Source: JANQIO01 sp036351375
Lineage (GTDB): Bacteria; Pseudomonadota; Gammaproteobacteria; Pseudomonadales; Halieaceae
Assembly: GCA_036351375.1 (NCBI GenBank)
Contig: JAZBOY010000092.1
Location: 62,001-126,000, forward strand
Direction: 5' to 3'
DNA length: 64,000 bases
Part shown: positions 33,478-41,803 of the stretch, piece after piece
How the letters are laid out: each line of letters opens with the position of its first letter
How positions within the stretch are numbered: the stretch's first letter is position 1
Position numbers and translations under genes: made by a program
The notes under the pieces: generated by a model
The model's database searches: none
The model's input: only the letters and a program-made list of their open reading frames with translations
Told to the model about the DNA's origin: nothing

Positions 33478-34664
33478 GCCTGAGAGCACACGATGAACGC
33501 ATGGTTATGCCGACGCCGTTTGCACCGCGCGTGCAGGCCATGTGCCAGACCAATGACTGGTATATCTGGGCGGGCTACACCACGCCCAACACCTTCGAGG
33601 AAGTGGGCCTCGAGTACTTCGCCATGCGCAACTCCACGGGGGTGTTCGACCTGTGCCCGATGACCAAGTACCGCATCACCGGTCCTGATGGGGAGGCCTT
33701 CCTCAACCGGGTGATGGTGCGCGACGTGCGCAAGATCAAACCCGGCCGGGTCGGTTACACAGTCTGGTGTACCGATGACGGCATGGTGCACGACGACGGC
33801 ACCATCTTTCACCTCAGCCAGGGCGAGTACCGGCTCTGTGCCCAGGAGCGCTGCATGGACTGGCTGCAGTGGTCGGCACTGGGTTTCGATGTGGAGATTG
33901 TCGACGAGACCGCCGATATCGCCGCGCTGGCCGTGCAGGGTCCGACCTCCTGCGCCACCCTGCGCAGGATGGGCCTGGAGGGCATCGAGCAGCTCAAGCC
34001 CTTCGGTATCGCCAGTTTTCCGTTCAACGGCGCCGAGCTGACGGTATCGCGCACCGGTTATACCGGCGACCTCGGCTACGAATTGTGGATCGATGCGGAA
34101 CAGGCGCTGCCCCTCTGGGACGCCCTGTTCGAGGCCGGCCGCGAGTTGCTGATTCGCCCGGTGGGATCCGAGGCGCTGGGCATCGCCCGCATCGAGGCCG
34201 GTTTTATCATGGCCGGCGAGGACTTTGTGCCCGCCGAACAGGTGGTGCGCCACGGCCGTGCCCGCAGCCCCTTCGAGCTTGGCCTGGGCTGGCTGGTGGA
34301 TTTCGACAAGGGGCCGTTTACCGGTCGTAACGCGCTGCTCAGGGAACAGCGCGACGGCTCACGCTACCGTTTCGTGGTACTCGACGTGGAGGGTAACAAG
34401 CCCGCCGAGCACAGCTTCATCCTCGACAAGCACGGTCGCACCATCGGCCACGTCACCTCGGCGGCCTGGTGCCCGACGGCGAAAACCAATATCGCCCTGG
34501 CTTCCATGAACATGCCCTGGGGTCGGGAAGACGATGAGATGTACGCCGAAATCTACTACAACCGCGAGCTGCACTGGACGCGCCTGCTGTCTCGCTGCCG
34601 GGTGCGCACGGGCCCGGTTTTCGACCCGCCCCGGCGCCGCGCCACACCCGCCCCCCAGGTCTGA
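33474..34664 (+). CDS. GcvT-like aminomethyltransferase, copy A
   Basis: A 396-residue stand-alone T-protein-fold enzyme. The folate-site region is VFDLCPMTKYRITGPDGEAFLNRV, and the key aspartate is kept in MVHDDGTIF, equivalent to the catalytic Asp of glycine-cleavage T-protein. RTGYTGDLGYELWI and IEAGFIMAGEDF are further family marks. It moves a one-carbon unit to tetrahydrofolate. With no gcvP or gcvH nearby, a role in N- or O-demethylation (as in dimethylglycine dehydrogenase, DmdA or LigM) is more likely than glycine cleavage. The paralogue is at 51232-52458. Confidence 0.83.
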   Translation: MSLRAHDERMVMPTPFAPRVQAMCQTNDWYIWAGYTTPNTFEEVGLEYFAMRNSTGVFDLCPMTKYRITGPDGEAFLNRVMVRDVRKIKPGRVGYTVWCTDDGMVHDDGTIFHLSQGEYRLCAQERCMDWLQWSALGFDVEIVDETADIAALAVQGPTSCATLRRMGLEGIEQLKPFGIASFPFNGAELTVSRTGYTGDLGYELWIDAEQALPLWDALFEAGRELLIRPVGSEALGIARIEAGFIMAGEDFVPAEQVVRHGRARSPFELGLGWLVDFDKGPFTGRNALLREQRDGSRYRFVVLDVEGNKPAEHSFILDKHGRTIGHVTSAAWCPTAKTNIALASMNMPWGREDDEMYAEIYYNRELHWTRLLSRCRVRTGPVFDPPRRRATPAPQV

Positions 34665-36784
34665 TGTCGGCCCATCGCCTGCAGCCGCTGGTCGCGCCGG
34701 CCTCTGTGGCGGTGGTGGGTGCCACGCCGAGGGTGGGCGCCGTCGGCAACGAGGTGCTGGTCAACCTCCAGCGCGGGCAGTACCCGGGGGCGCTGTACGC
34801 CGTAAACCCCGGTCACGAATCTATCCTCGGTATCGACTGCTACCCCGACCTGGCGGCGCTGCCCGAAGTACCGCAGCACGTGATCTTCGCGCTTGGCGAC
34901 CGCCAGATCGAGGCGGCGCTGGACGACGCCATCGCCCTCGGTGTACCCGCTGCCACCATCTATTCCGCTCTGCTGCTGGAAAAGGGCGACGGCCTGCGCG
35001 AGCGTGTGGCGGACAAGCTGCGCGCCGCGGGCATGTTGCTGGCTGGCGGTAACGGTATGGGCATCTACAACTTTCGCGAGCGCTTCTGGGCCTGTGGTTT
35101 CGATACCCGCGCTCACCCGCAGCCGGGCAATGTGGTGTTGCTGAGCCAGTCTGGCTCCGGCATGTCCGGTATTCTCGACTGCGAGGAACGGCTCGACTTC
35201 CTGTTTGCCGCCTCCACCGGCCAGGAGCTGCTGGTGGGTGTCGAAGACTATCTCGACTACGTGCTGGACCTGCCGGAGACCGGCGTGGTCGGACTGTTCC
35301 TGGAAACCTCACGCCAGCCCGACAAGCTGACAGCGGCCTTTCAGAAAGCCGCGGACAAGCGCATTCCCATTGTGGCCCTCAAGGTCGGTCGCACTGAGCT
35401 CTCGGCGCGCATGGCGGTCTCCCACAGCGGTGCCCTGGCCGGCAGCGATGCCAGCTACCAGGCCATTTTCGATCGCTACGGCGTGCAGCGGGTGGCGGAC
35501 ATGGATGAGCTGGCCACCGCGCTGATCCTGTTTTCCAGATTGTCATTGCCTGAGCTCGACCACCCCGAGCCCGGCCTGGTGTGCCTGCACGACAGCGGCG
35601 GTGAACGGCAATTGATGATCGACCTCGCCGAAGCGGCCGGCGTGCCATTTGCCACCCTGGGCGAGGCCACCGTGGCGCAGCTCGAATCCCGGCTCGATCC
35701 CGGCTTGCCGGCGGTCAATCCACTGGACGGTTGGGGTGCCGGCGGTGCTGATGCAGATGACATCATGACCGGGTGTCTGAGCGCCATGCTGGCCGAGGAG
35801 TCGGCCGCGCTGGGCGCCGTGGTTCATGACCGCGGGCCCGCCGGCGCCATCTACCCGGGGTACCTCGACTATCTCGAGGCCGCCCATGCGGCCACCGGCA
35901 AACCGGTCTGCCTGGTGGCCTCGCGTCAGGGCACCGGCGCCGACCCGCTGGTGGTGGATGCCACCCGTAGGGGCTTCCCGGTACTGGACGGGGTCAGCCA
36001 GTTCCTGGCCGGGGTACGTTGCCTGCTGGGCTACCGGTCATTCCAGCAGCGCCCGCCGGTTAGCATGCCCGCCCTGTCACCGGCGGTTGCCGGCAACCTG
36101 CGGGCGCAGATGAACGAGGCGGCCCTGTCCGGCAGTCTGGGCGAGCACCTGTCTTCGGCGCTGCTCAGCGAGTGCGGGCTGACCATGAATACCGGCATGC
36201 TGGTGGATAATGCGGAGCAGGTGGCCGCAGTCGCGGAGCAGCTGCACTACCCGGTGGTGTTGAAGACCGCTGCTGCAGACCACAAGACCGACGTCAACGG
36301 CGTGCTGCTGTCCATTGATTCCGCGGCGGCCCTTGAGGCTGCCTATGCAGACCTGTCTGCACGCCTGGGCCCGCAGGCCTATATTTCGCCGATGATCGAT
36401 GCCCCCGGCGTAGAGATGATTCTCGGCGCCCGCCGGGACCCGCAGTTCGGTCCTATGGTGGTGCTGGGCTTTGGCGGCGTGCATGCCGAGACCCTGCAGG
36501 AGTTTGCCGTGCTGGCGGCTCCCTTCGATACCGCCAGCGCCGAGCGTGCCCTGGCGGGCCTGAAGCTGGCGCCGCTGCTGCAGGGCGTGCGCGGGGCGGA
36601 ACCGGTGGACGTGCACGCTTTCTGCGAAATGGCGGCGCGCCTGTCGGCCATGGTGGTCGCGCTGGCCGACCGTGTGCTAGAGGTAGATATCAACCCCGTG
36701 AAGCTCGGGCCCTGGGGCGTGCTCGGGCTGGATGCGCTGGTGGTGCTGAATGAGGCACCCGCGGTGGATGAGGCGGTGGCATGA
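34664..36784 (+). CDS. ADP-forming acyl-CoA synthetase (acetate--CoA ligase family)
   Basis: A 706-residue fused NDP-forming acyl-CoA synthetase. The CoA-binding Rossmann domain comes first (SVAVVGATPRVGAVGNEVLVNL, residues about 10-35). The ligase/succinyl-CoA-like domain carries the phosphohistidine H254 in VSHSGALAG. The ATP-grasp domain occupies the last 220 residues (YPVVLKTAAADHKTDVNGV, ISPMIDAPGVEMILGARRDPQFGPMVVLGFGG, LEVDINPVKL). It activates a short-chain acid to its CoA ester with ATP giving ADP. TGATG overlap with the GcvT gene. The acid may be the carbon skeleton released from the amine. Confidence 0.88.
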   Translation: MSAHRLQPLVAPASVAVVGATPRVGAVGNEVLVNLQRGQYPGALYAVNPGHESILGIDCYPDLAALPEVPQHVIFALGDRQIEAALDDAIALGVPAATIYSALLLEKGDGLRERVADKLRAAGMLLAGGNGMGIYNFRERFWACGFDTRAHPQPGNVVLLSQSGSGMSGILDCEERLDFLFAASTGQELLVGVEDYLDYVLDLPETGVVGLFLETSRQPDKLTAAFQKAADKRIPIVALKVGRTELSARMAVSHSGALAGSDASYQAIFDRYGVQRVADMDELATALILFSRLSLPELDHPEPGLVCLHDSGGERQLMIDLAEAAGVPFATLGEATVAQLESRLDPGLPAVNPLDGWGAGGADADDIMTGCLSAMLAEESAALGAVVHDRGPAGAIYPGYLDYLEAAHAATGKPVCLVASRQGTGADPLVVDATRRGFPVLDGVSQFLAGVRCLLGYRSFQQRPPVSMPALSPAVAGNLRAQMNEAALSGSLGEHLSSALLSECGLTMNTGMLVDNAEQVAAVAEQLHYPVVLKTAAADHKTDVNGVLLSIDSAAALEAAYADLSARLGPQAYISPMIDAPGVEMILGARRDPQFGPMVVLGFGGVHAETLQEFAVLAAPFDTASAERALAGLKLAPLLQGVRGAEPVDVHAFCEMAARLSAMVVALADRVLEVDINPVKLGPWGVLGLDALVVLNEAPAVDEAVA

Positions 36785-37545
36785 GTATCAGCTATCGGGA
36801 GCAGGGCACCGTGGCGGTGCTGTCGCTGGACAGGCCCGACAAGCTCAACGCCATCAATGCCGCCATGATCGGCGAGCTGCATGACGCCCTGGATCGCGCC
36901 GAGGCCAGCGACACGGTGTGCGTAATCCTGCTGCGCGGCGAGGGTCGCGCCTTTTCGGCCGGCTTTGATATGGAGGTAGACGCGCCGCCGGAGTCTGACC
37001 CCGAGGCCTTCTGGCGGGAAGAACTGCAGAAAGACTTCAACATCATCATGCGCTTCTGGGACTCACCCAAAGTGACACTCGCCGCGGTGCACGGTTACTG
37101 CCTGGGTAGCGCCATGGAGATGGCCCTGGCCTGCGACCTGACCGTGGCGAGCGACGACTGCCGCTTCGGTATCCCCGAAGTCGGCTTTGGCAGCGGTATC
37201 GTCGCCATGTTGCTACCCTGGCTGGCGCCGGCGAAGCTCGCCAAGGAAATCCTGCTGACCGCTGACAAGCACCTGCCCGCCGCCCGCCTGGAGGCGCTGG
37301 GGCTGGTTAATCGAGTGGTGCCGGCGGACCAGCTGCTGGACACCGCCGTGGCCCTGGCGGAGCAGGTGGCCGGCAACGACCGCAACGCGCTGCGGCTGAC
37401 CAAGCAGGCAATCAACGAAAGCTACCGAATCATGGGCATGCCCGAGGCGCTGGTGCGCAGCCTAGAATTGGATGTAGAAATAGAGGCCGCGGCCACGCGG
37501 GCGCAACGCGCCGGCGCTCACCCGGTCAACAAGGAAAACCCATGA
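36781..37545 (+). CDS. Enoyl-CoA hydratase/isomerase
   Basis: A 254-residue crotonase-fold enzyme. The oxyanion-hole segments are GEGRAFSAGFDME and AAVHGYCLGSAMEMALACDL, and the acidic residue is kept in FGIPEVGFGSGIV. NRVVPADQLLDTA and the C-terminal helices complete the fold. It would hydrate or isomerise an unsaturated acyl-CoA, following the CoA ligase with which it overlaps by 4 bp. A partner acyl-CoA dehydrogenase lies just outside the operon across the TetR palindrome. Confidence 0.85.
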   Translation: MSISYREQGTVAVLSLDRPDKLNAINAAMIGELHDALDRAEASDTVCVILLRGEGRAFSAGFDMEVDAPPESDPEAFWREELQKDFNIIMRFWDSPKVTLAAVHGYCLGSAMEMALACDLTVASDDCRFGIPEVGFGSGIVAMLLPWLAPAKLAKEILLTADKHLPAARLEALGLVNRVVPADQLLDTAVALAEQVAGNDRNALRLTKQAINESYRIMGMPEALVRSLELDVEIEAAATRAQRAGAHPVNKENP

Positions 37546-38924
37546 CAGACGCCTCACTGAAAACGCTCCAGGCCTACCTCGACCAGCACCCGGACCTGGC
37601 CAGCCTGGAAATTCTCACGCCGGATATGAACGGCATCCTGCGCGCCAAGCGTATTCCCCGCGCAGAGATCGAGACATTTTTCGAGAAAGGCCTGACCGGG
37701 CCCGGCACCACGCCAATCATGAACACCCTCGGCGACTGCTGTGAGCCGCTGGGGCTGGGCACCCTGGACGGCGACCCGGACAAGCGCTTCTGGCCGGTAC
37801 CGGAAAGCCTGGCGCCCATTCCCTGGCTCAAGTCCGCCACCCACCAGGTGCTGGCCCACTGGACCGAGCTGGACGGCGAGCCACTGGGCTGGAGCGCCCG
37901 CACCCTGCTGGCCAATGCCCTGGCGCCGCTGACCGAGATGGGGCTGAAGGTGGTAGTGGCCACCGAGCTCGAGTTCTACCTGCTGGCCGACAGTGACGGG
38001 CCCGTGCCGCAGCCGCGGCTGGGCCGCATCCTCGGCACCGGCATGGGCCAGGACGGCACCCAGTACTGCAACCCCGAGGACATGGCGGAGTTTGACGACT
38101 TCCTGGAGGCGGTGCGCCTGGCCTGCGAAGTCCAGCACATTCCCGCCACCACCGCGCACCTGGAATTTGCCCCGGGGCAGTTCGAAATCAACCTGCACCA
38201 CGTGGACGATGTGCTCACCGCCTGCGACGACGCGGTGCTGCTGAAACGGCTAATTCGCGGCGTTGCCGCTGAACAGGGCATGGGCGTGACCTTCATGGCC
38301 AAACCCTTTGCGGAGCAGCCCGGCAGTGGCCTGCATATTCATATCAGCGTATACGACCAGGACGGCAACAACATTTTTGTCGACCCCGACAGCAGCGAGG
38401 TGCCGCCCATCGGCCCGCGCATGCGCGACGCCATCGGCGGCCTCGGCGTCCTGATGAAGGATTGCCAGGCGGTCTTTGCGCCCAACGCCAATTCTTACCG
38501 CCGACTCAAGCCCGGCTGCTATGCGCCGCTGTCGCCCAACTGGGGTTACAACCACCGCAACGTCTCCCTGCGCATTCCGGTCAGCGATGCGAAGAACCTG
38601 CGTATCGAGCACCGGGTGGCCGGCGCCGATGCCAACCCCTACCTGGTGATGGCCGCGGTGCTGGCCGGCATCCACTACGGTCTGGTCAATCATTGCGAGC
38701 CCGGCACGCGGGTGGCAGAGGGCGAGTTTCTCGAAGACGAGGAGATCACCCTTGCCACCGACTGGCCGCGGGCGCTGGACAACTGGAAGGCAAGCGAAGT
38801 GGTGCCCACCTATTTCGGTGAGCATTTTGCGGAGCTGTTCGAGCTGACCCGGCGCGATGAGTACGAGCAGTTCCAGTCGGTGATCAGCAACGTCGACTAC
38901 GAGTGGTATTTGAGGTCGGTATGA
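37542..38924 (+). CDS. Glutamine synthetase-like gamma-glutamyl-amine ligase
   Basis: A 460-residue GS-fold ligase. Metal and substrate motifs are complete: TELEFYL near residue 145, HLEFAPGQFEINLHH near 210, MAKPF followed by GSGLHIHIS, NSYRRLKPGCYAPLSPNWGYNHRNVSLRIP, and RIEHRVAGADANPYL. It is shorter and different in context from assimilatory GlnA, and fits the PuuA/GmaS/IpuC group that joins glutamate to an amine using ATP. Context (Rieske oxygenase and aldehyde dehydrogenase downstream, PuuB-like oxidase in the neighbouring operon) supports an amine substrate; which amine is unknown. Confidence 0.85.
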   Translation: MTDASLKTLQAYLDQHPDLASLEILTPDMNGILRAKRIPRAEIETFFEKGLTGPGTTPIMNTLGDCCEPLGLGTLDGDPDKRFWPVPESLAPIPWLKSATHQVLAHWTELDGEPLGWSARTLLANALAPLTEMGLKVVVATELEFYLLADSDGPVPQPRLGRILGTGMGQDGTQYCNPEDMAEFDDFLEAVRLACEVQHIPATTAHLEFAPGQFEINLHHVDDVLTACDDAVLLKRLIRGVAAEQGMGVTFMAKPFAEQPGSGLHIHISVYDQDGNNIFVDPDSSEVPPIGPRMRDAIGGLGVLMKDCQAVFAPNANSYRRLKPGCYAPLSPNWGYNHRNVSLRIPVSDAKNLRIEHRVAGADANPYLVMAAVLAGIHYGLVNHCEPGTRVAEGEFLEDEEITLATDWPRALDNWKASEVVPTYFGEHFAELFELTRRDEYEQFQSVISNVDYEWYLRSV

Positions 38925-38961
38925 AGCTTAACGATCAGGTGATTGCAGGAGGATCTTTACG

Positions 38962-40236
38962 ATGACGGTGATCGCCACCATGGTCGACGACTCCCCGGCG
39001 CTGCTGGCGGAGAAGGTCGCCGCCCAGCTCAAGCGGCCCGGTTATGCCATGGATCCCTATTTCTACCGCTCCCACCTGGTACACGAGCGGGAACTGGATG
39101 CCATCGTCTACAAGAGCTGGCTCTATGCCGCCCACGTCAGCCAGGTGCCGGAGCCCGGCGATTACGTGCAGTTCGAGATCGGTGAGGACGCCATCATCAT
39201 CTGCCGGGATGAGTCGGGCGAGATACATGCGCTGATGAATATCTGCCGCCACCGCGGCGCGCGAGTCTGCGAGGAGAAGCAGGGCAATCGCAAGACCTTT
39301 GTCTGCCCCTACCATGGCTGGGTCTACAAGCTCGACGGCAGCCTCAAGGCGGCGCGGGCCATGGAAGCCCTGGAAGGGTTTGACGTGGCCAACTACGGCC
39401 TGAAGCACGCCCGCTGCTGCGTCTATGAGGGGCTGATCTTTATCAACTGCAATCCCGGTGCCGCCGACTTCGAGCCGGCCCTCGACACCGTCGGCGTAGC
39501 GCTCGCGCCCTATGAGCTGCCGTCCGCCAGGATTGCCCACAGCCAGGTCTATCGGGTGGAGGCCAACTGGAAGCTGGCGCTGGAGAATTACCTGGAGTGC
39601 TACCACTGCGCCACCGCGCACCGGGCCTACGCGAAGATGCACAGCATCCAGGACCTGGACGACCGCATCAGTGATATCACCGACAACATGCTGGCCCGCG
39701 CCGAGCAGCAGACCGGGGTGCCGGGCATCACCCTCGACCACTACCAGGCGTACTCGTCCTCGAAGGATTTCGGCACTGACGTTTACCACAGTCGCTACGC
39801 CCTCTACGACGGTTTCCTTACCGGTAGCGATGGCGGCCAGCCGGTGGCGCCGTTGATGGGGCAGTTCAAGGGCTACGACGGCGGCGCCGGCGATTTCCAG
39901 CTCGGTCCCCTGTGCTTCATGCTGAATTACCCGGACCACTGTGTGCTGTACCGCTTTACCCCGCGCGGCATTACCGCCACCGATATGGAGATTGTCTGGT
40001 TTGTTCGCGGCGATGCAGAGGAGGGCAGGGACTACGATCGCGAGGCGGTCACCTGGCTGTGGCACCACACCACCCTCGAGGATGAATACATCATCACCCG
40101 CAACAGCGCCGGCGTGAATTCGCACTTCTTCGAACCCGGCCCCTACAACCCGGGCTATGAATCCATCTGTACGGATTTTGTGGCCTGGTATCTAAACGCG
40201 CTGGACCCATTGATACGGCAGCAGGAGGACGCATGA
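38962..40236 (+). CDS. Rieske non-heme iron oxygenase alpha subunit (CntA/GbcA-like)
   Basis: A 424-residue ring-hydroxylating-type oxygenase. The Rieske ligands are C95/H97 (CRHRGARVC) and C115/H118 (CPYHGW). The mononuclear iron histidines are H215 and H220 in NYLECYHCATAH. The residue that relays electrons between centres, Asp in ring dioxygenases, is Glu212 here, as in the quaternary-amine oxygenases related to carnitine monooxygenase CntA. This suggests oxidative attack on an N-alkyl or quaternary amine. A consensus AGGAGG stands 9 bases before the ATG. No reductase subunit is encoded in the window. Confidence 0.87.
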   Translation: MTVIATMVDDSPALLAEKVAAQLKRPGYAMDPYFYRSHLVHERELDAIVYKSWLYAAHVSQVPEPGDYVQFEIGEDAIIICRDESGEIHALMNICRHRGARVCEEKQGNRKTFVCPYHGWVYKLDGSLKAARAMEALEGFDVANYGLKHARCCVYEGLIFINCNPGAADFEPALDTVGVALAPYELPSARIAHSQVYRVEANWKLALENYLECYHCATAHRAYAKMHSIQDLDDRISDITDNMLARAEQQTGVPGITLDHYQAYSSSKDFGTDVYHSRYALYDGFLTGSDGGQPVAPLMGQFKGYDGGAGDFQLGPLCFMLNYPDHCVLYRFTPRGITATDMEIVWFVRGDAEEGRDYDREAVTWLWHHTTLEDEYIITRNSAGVNSHFFEPGPYNPGYESICTDFVAWYLNALDPLIRQQEDA

Positions 40237-41741
40237 CGCTAGAGACACTTACACTGGCTGACTGGCAGAAGGCCGCAGCCGATACCCTCCAGGCAACGCC
40301 CACCGGCCTGTTTATCGACGGCGACTTCGTCACCAGCAAAGATGCGATTGAGAGCATCAACCCCGCTAACGGTGAAGTGATTGCGGCGGTCAGCGCCGGC
40401 GACGCGGCGGATATTGATCGCGCGGTCGCCTCGGCCCGCGCCAGCTTCAGCGGCGGCGCCTGGTCACGGATGGCGCCGCGGGACCGCATGGACGTCATGT
40501 ACCGCTTTGCCGAACTGGTGCGCGAGGACGGCCTGGCCCTGGCGGTGCTGGATACCCTGGACATGGGCAAGCCGATCAGCGCCATGGTGGAAGACGACCT
40601 GCCCGGGGTGGCGGACTTTATTCAATTCTGCGCCGAGTGTATCGACAAGGTCGAGGGCCGGGTCACCAATACCGATGCCGAGTCGCTGCACTTCGTGAGC
40701 CGCGAGCCCTACGGTGTGGTGGGCGCCATCTCACCCTGGAACTACCCGATGCTGATGGCCGCCTGGAAGTTCGCCCCGGCGCTGGCCGCCGGCAACAGCG
40801 TGGTGCTGAAGCCTGCGGAGCAGTCACCGCTGAGCTGCCTGCGCCTGGCTCGGTTGTTTGTCGAGGCCGGTGGCCCGGCCGGCGTGTTCAACGTGGTGAA
40901 CGGTCTCGGCAGTGTCGCCGGCAAGGCCCTGGCGCTACACGAGGACGTCGACAAGATCAGCTTCACGGGCTCCACCGCGGTGGGCAAGCTGATGCTGCAG
41001 TACGCGGGCCAGTCGAACATGAAACGCGTATCGCTGGAGACCGGCGGCAAGTCGCCGCAGATCTTCCTCAACGACCTGCCCGACCTGGACGCGGCGGTGG
41101 AGGCCGCGATCTACGGCATCTATTCCAACCAGGGCGAGGTCTGCAATGCCGGTTCCCGCCTGCTGGTAGAGCGCGGCATCTACGACGACTTTGTGGCCGC
41201 CTTCCGCGAACGCGGTCGCGAGGAGTTCACCGTCGGTGACCCCCTCGACCCCGCCACCATGATGGGCCCGCTGGTGACCTTCGATGCCCAGCAGCGGGTG
41301 CTCGGCTACATCGAGAAGGGCAAGTCTGAGGGCGCCTCACTGGAATTCGGCGGCGGCGTACCCGGCGGACTCGAGGCCGGCGCCTATGTTGAGCCAACCC
41401 TGTTCAGCGAGGTCAACAACCAGATGACCATTGCCCGCGAGGAAATTTTCGGCCCGGTGGCCTCCATCCTGCCGGTGGCCGGGCCGGAGGAGGCGGTGGC
41501 CATCGCCAACGACACACCCTTCGGCCTGGCGGCCAGTGTCTGGACCGCCGATCTCGGCAAGGCCCACCGCATGGTGCGCGACCTGCAGGCCGGCATGGTG
41601 TGGGTGAATACCTATGACGAGGCAGACTTCACACTGCCCTTTGGCGGCCACAAGCAGTCGGGCAATGCCCGCGACAACTGTATGGAGTCGGTCATCAGCT
41701 ACACCCAGGAGAAAGCGGCCTGGTTCAACATCGCCGAGTAG
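40233..41741 (+). CDS. Aldehyde dehydrogenase (betaine/aminoaldehyde type)
   Basis: A 502-residue NAD(P)-dependent aldehyde dehydrogenase. The fold marks SPWNYPMLMAAWKFAPALAAGN, the glutamate in LETGGKSPQ near residue 270, and the nucleophile C304 in QGEVCNAGSRL are all present. The N-terminal GDFVTSKDAIESINPANGEVI is typical of the betaine-aldehyde/PuuC-type group. It overlaps the Rieske gene by 4 bp, so it probably oxidises the aldehyde released by that oxygenase, or a gamma-glutamyl aminoaldehyde. Confidence 0.9.
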   Translation: MTLETLTLADWQKAAADTLQATPTGLFIDGDFVTSKDAIESINPANGEVIAAVSAGDAADIDRAVASARASFSGGAWSRMAPRDRMDVMYRFAELVREDGLALAVLDTLDMGKPISAMVEDDLPGVADFIQFCAECIDKVEGRVTNTDAESLHFVSREPYGVVGAISPWNYPMLMAAWKFAPALAAGNSVVLKPAEQSPLSCLRLARLFVEAGGPAGVFNVVNGLGSVAGKALALHEDVDKISFTGSTAVGKLMLQYAGQSNMKRVSLETGGKSPQIFLNDLPDLDAAVEAAIYGIYSNQGEVCNAGSRLLVERGIYDDFVAAFRERGREEFTVGDPLDPATMMGPLVTFDAQQRVLGYIEKGKSEGASLEFGGGVPGGLEAGAYVEPTLFSEVNNQMTIAREEIFGPVASILPVAGPEEAVAIANDTPFGLAASVWTADLGKAHRMVRDLQAGMVWVNTYDEADFTLPFGGHKQSGNARDNCMESVISYTQEKAAWFNIAE

Positions 41742-41803
41742 CGCGATTATTCCCGCCTATAGGGATGGAGTCCCGCCGCTGACCGCGGCGGTATGATCCC
41801 TTG

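Noticed and set aside
33474..34664. Glycine cleavage system T protein
   Set aside because: No gcvH or gcvP is nearby, and both copies are linked to flavoproteins, so glycine cleavage is unlikely.
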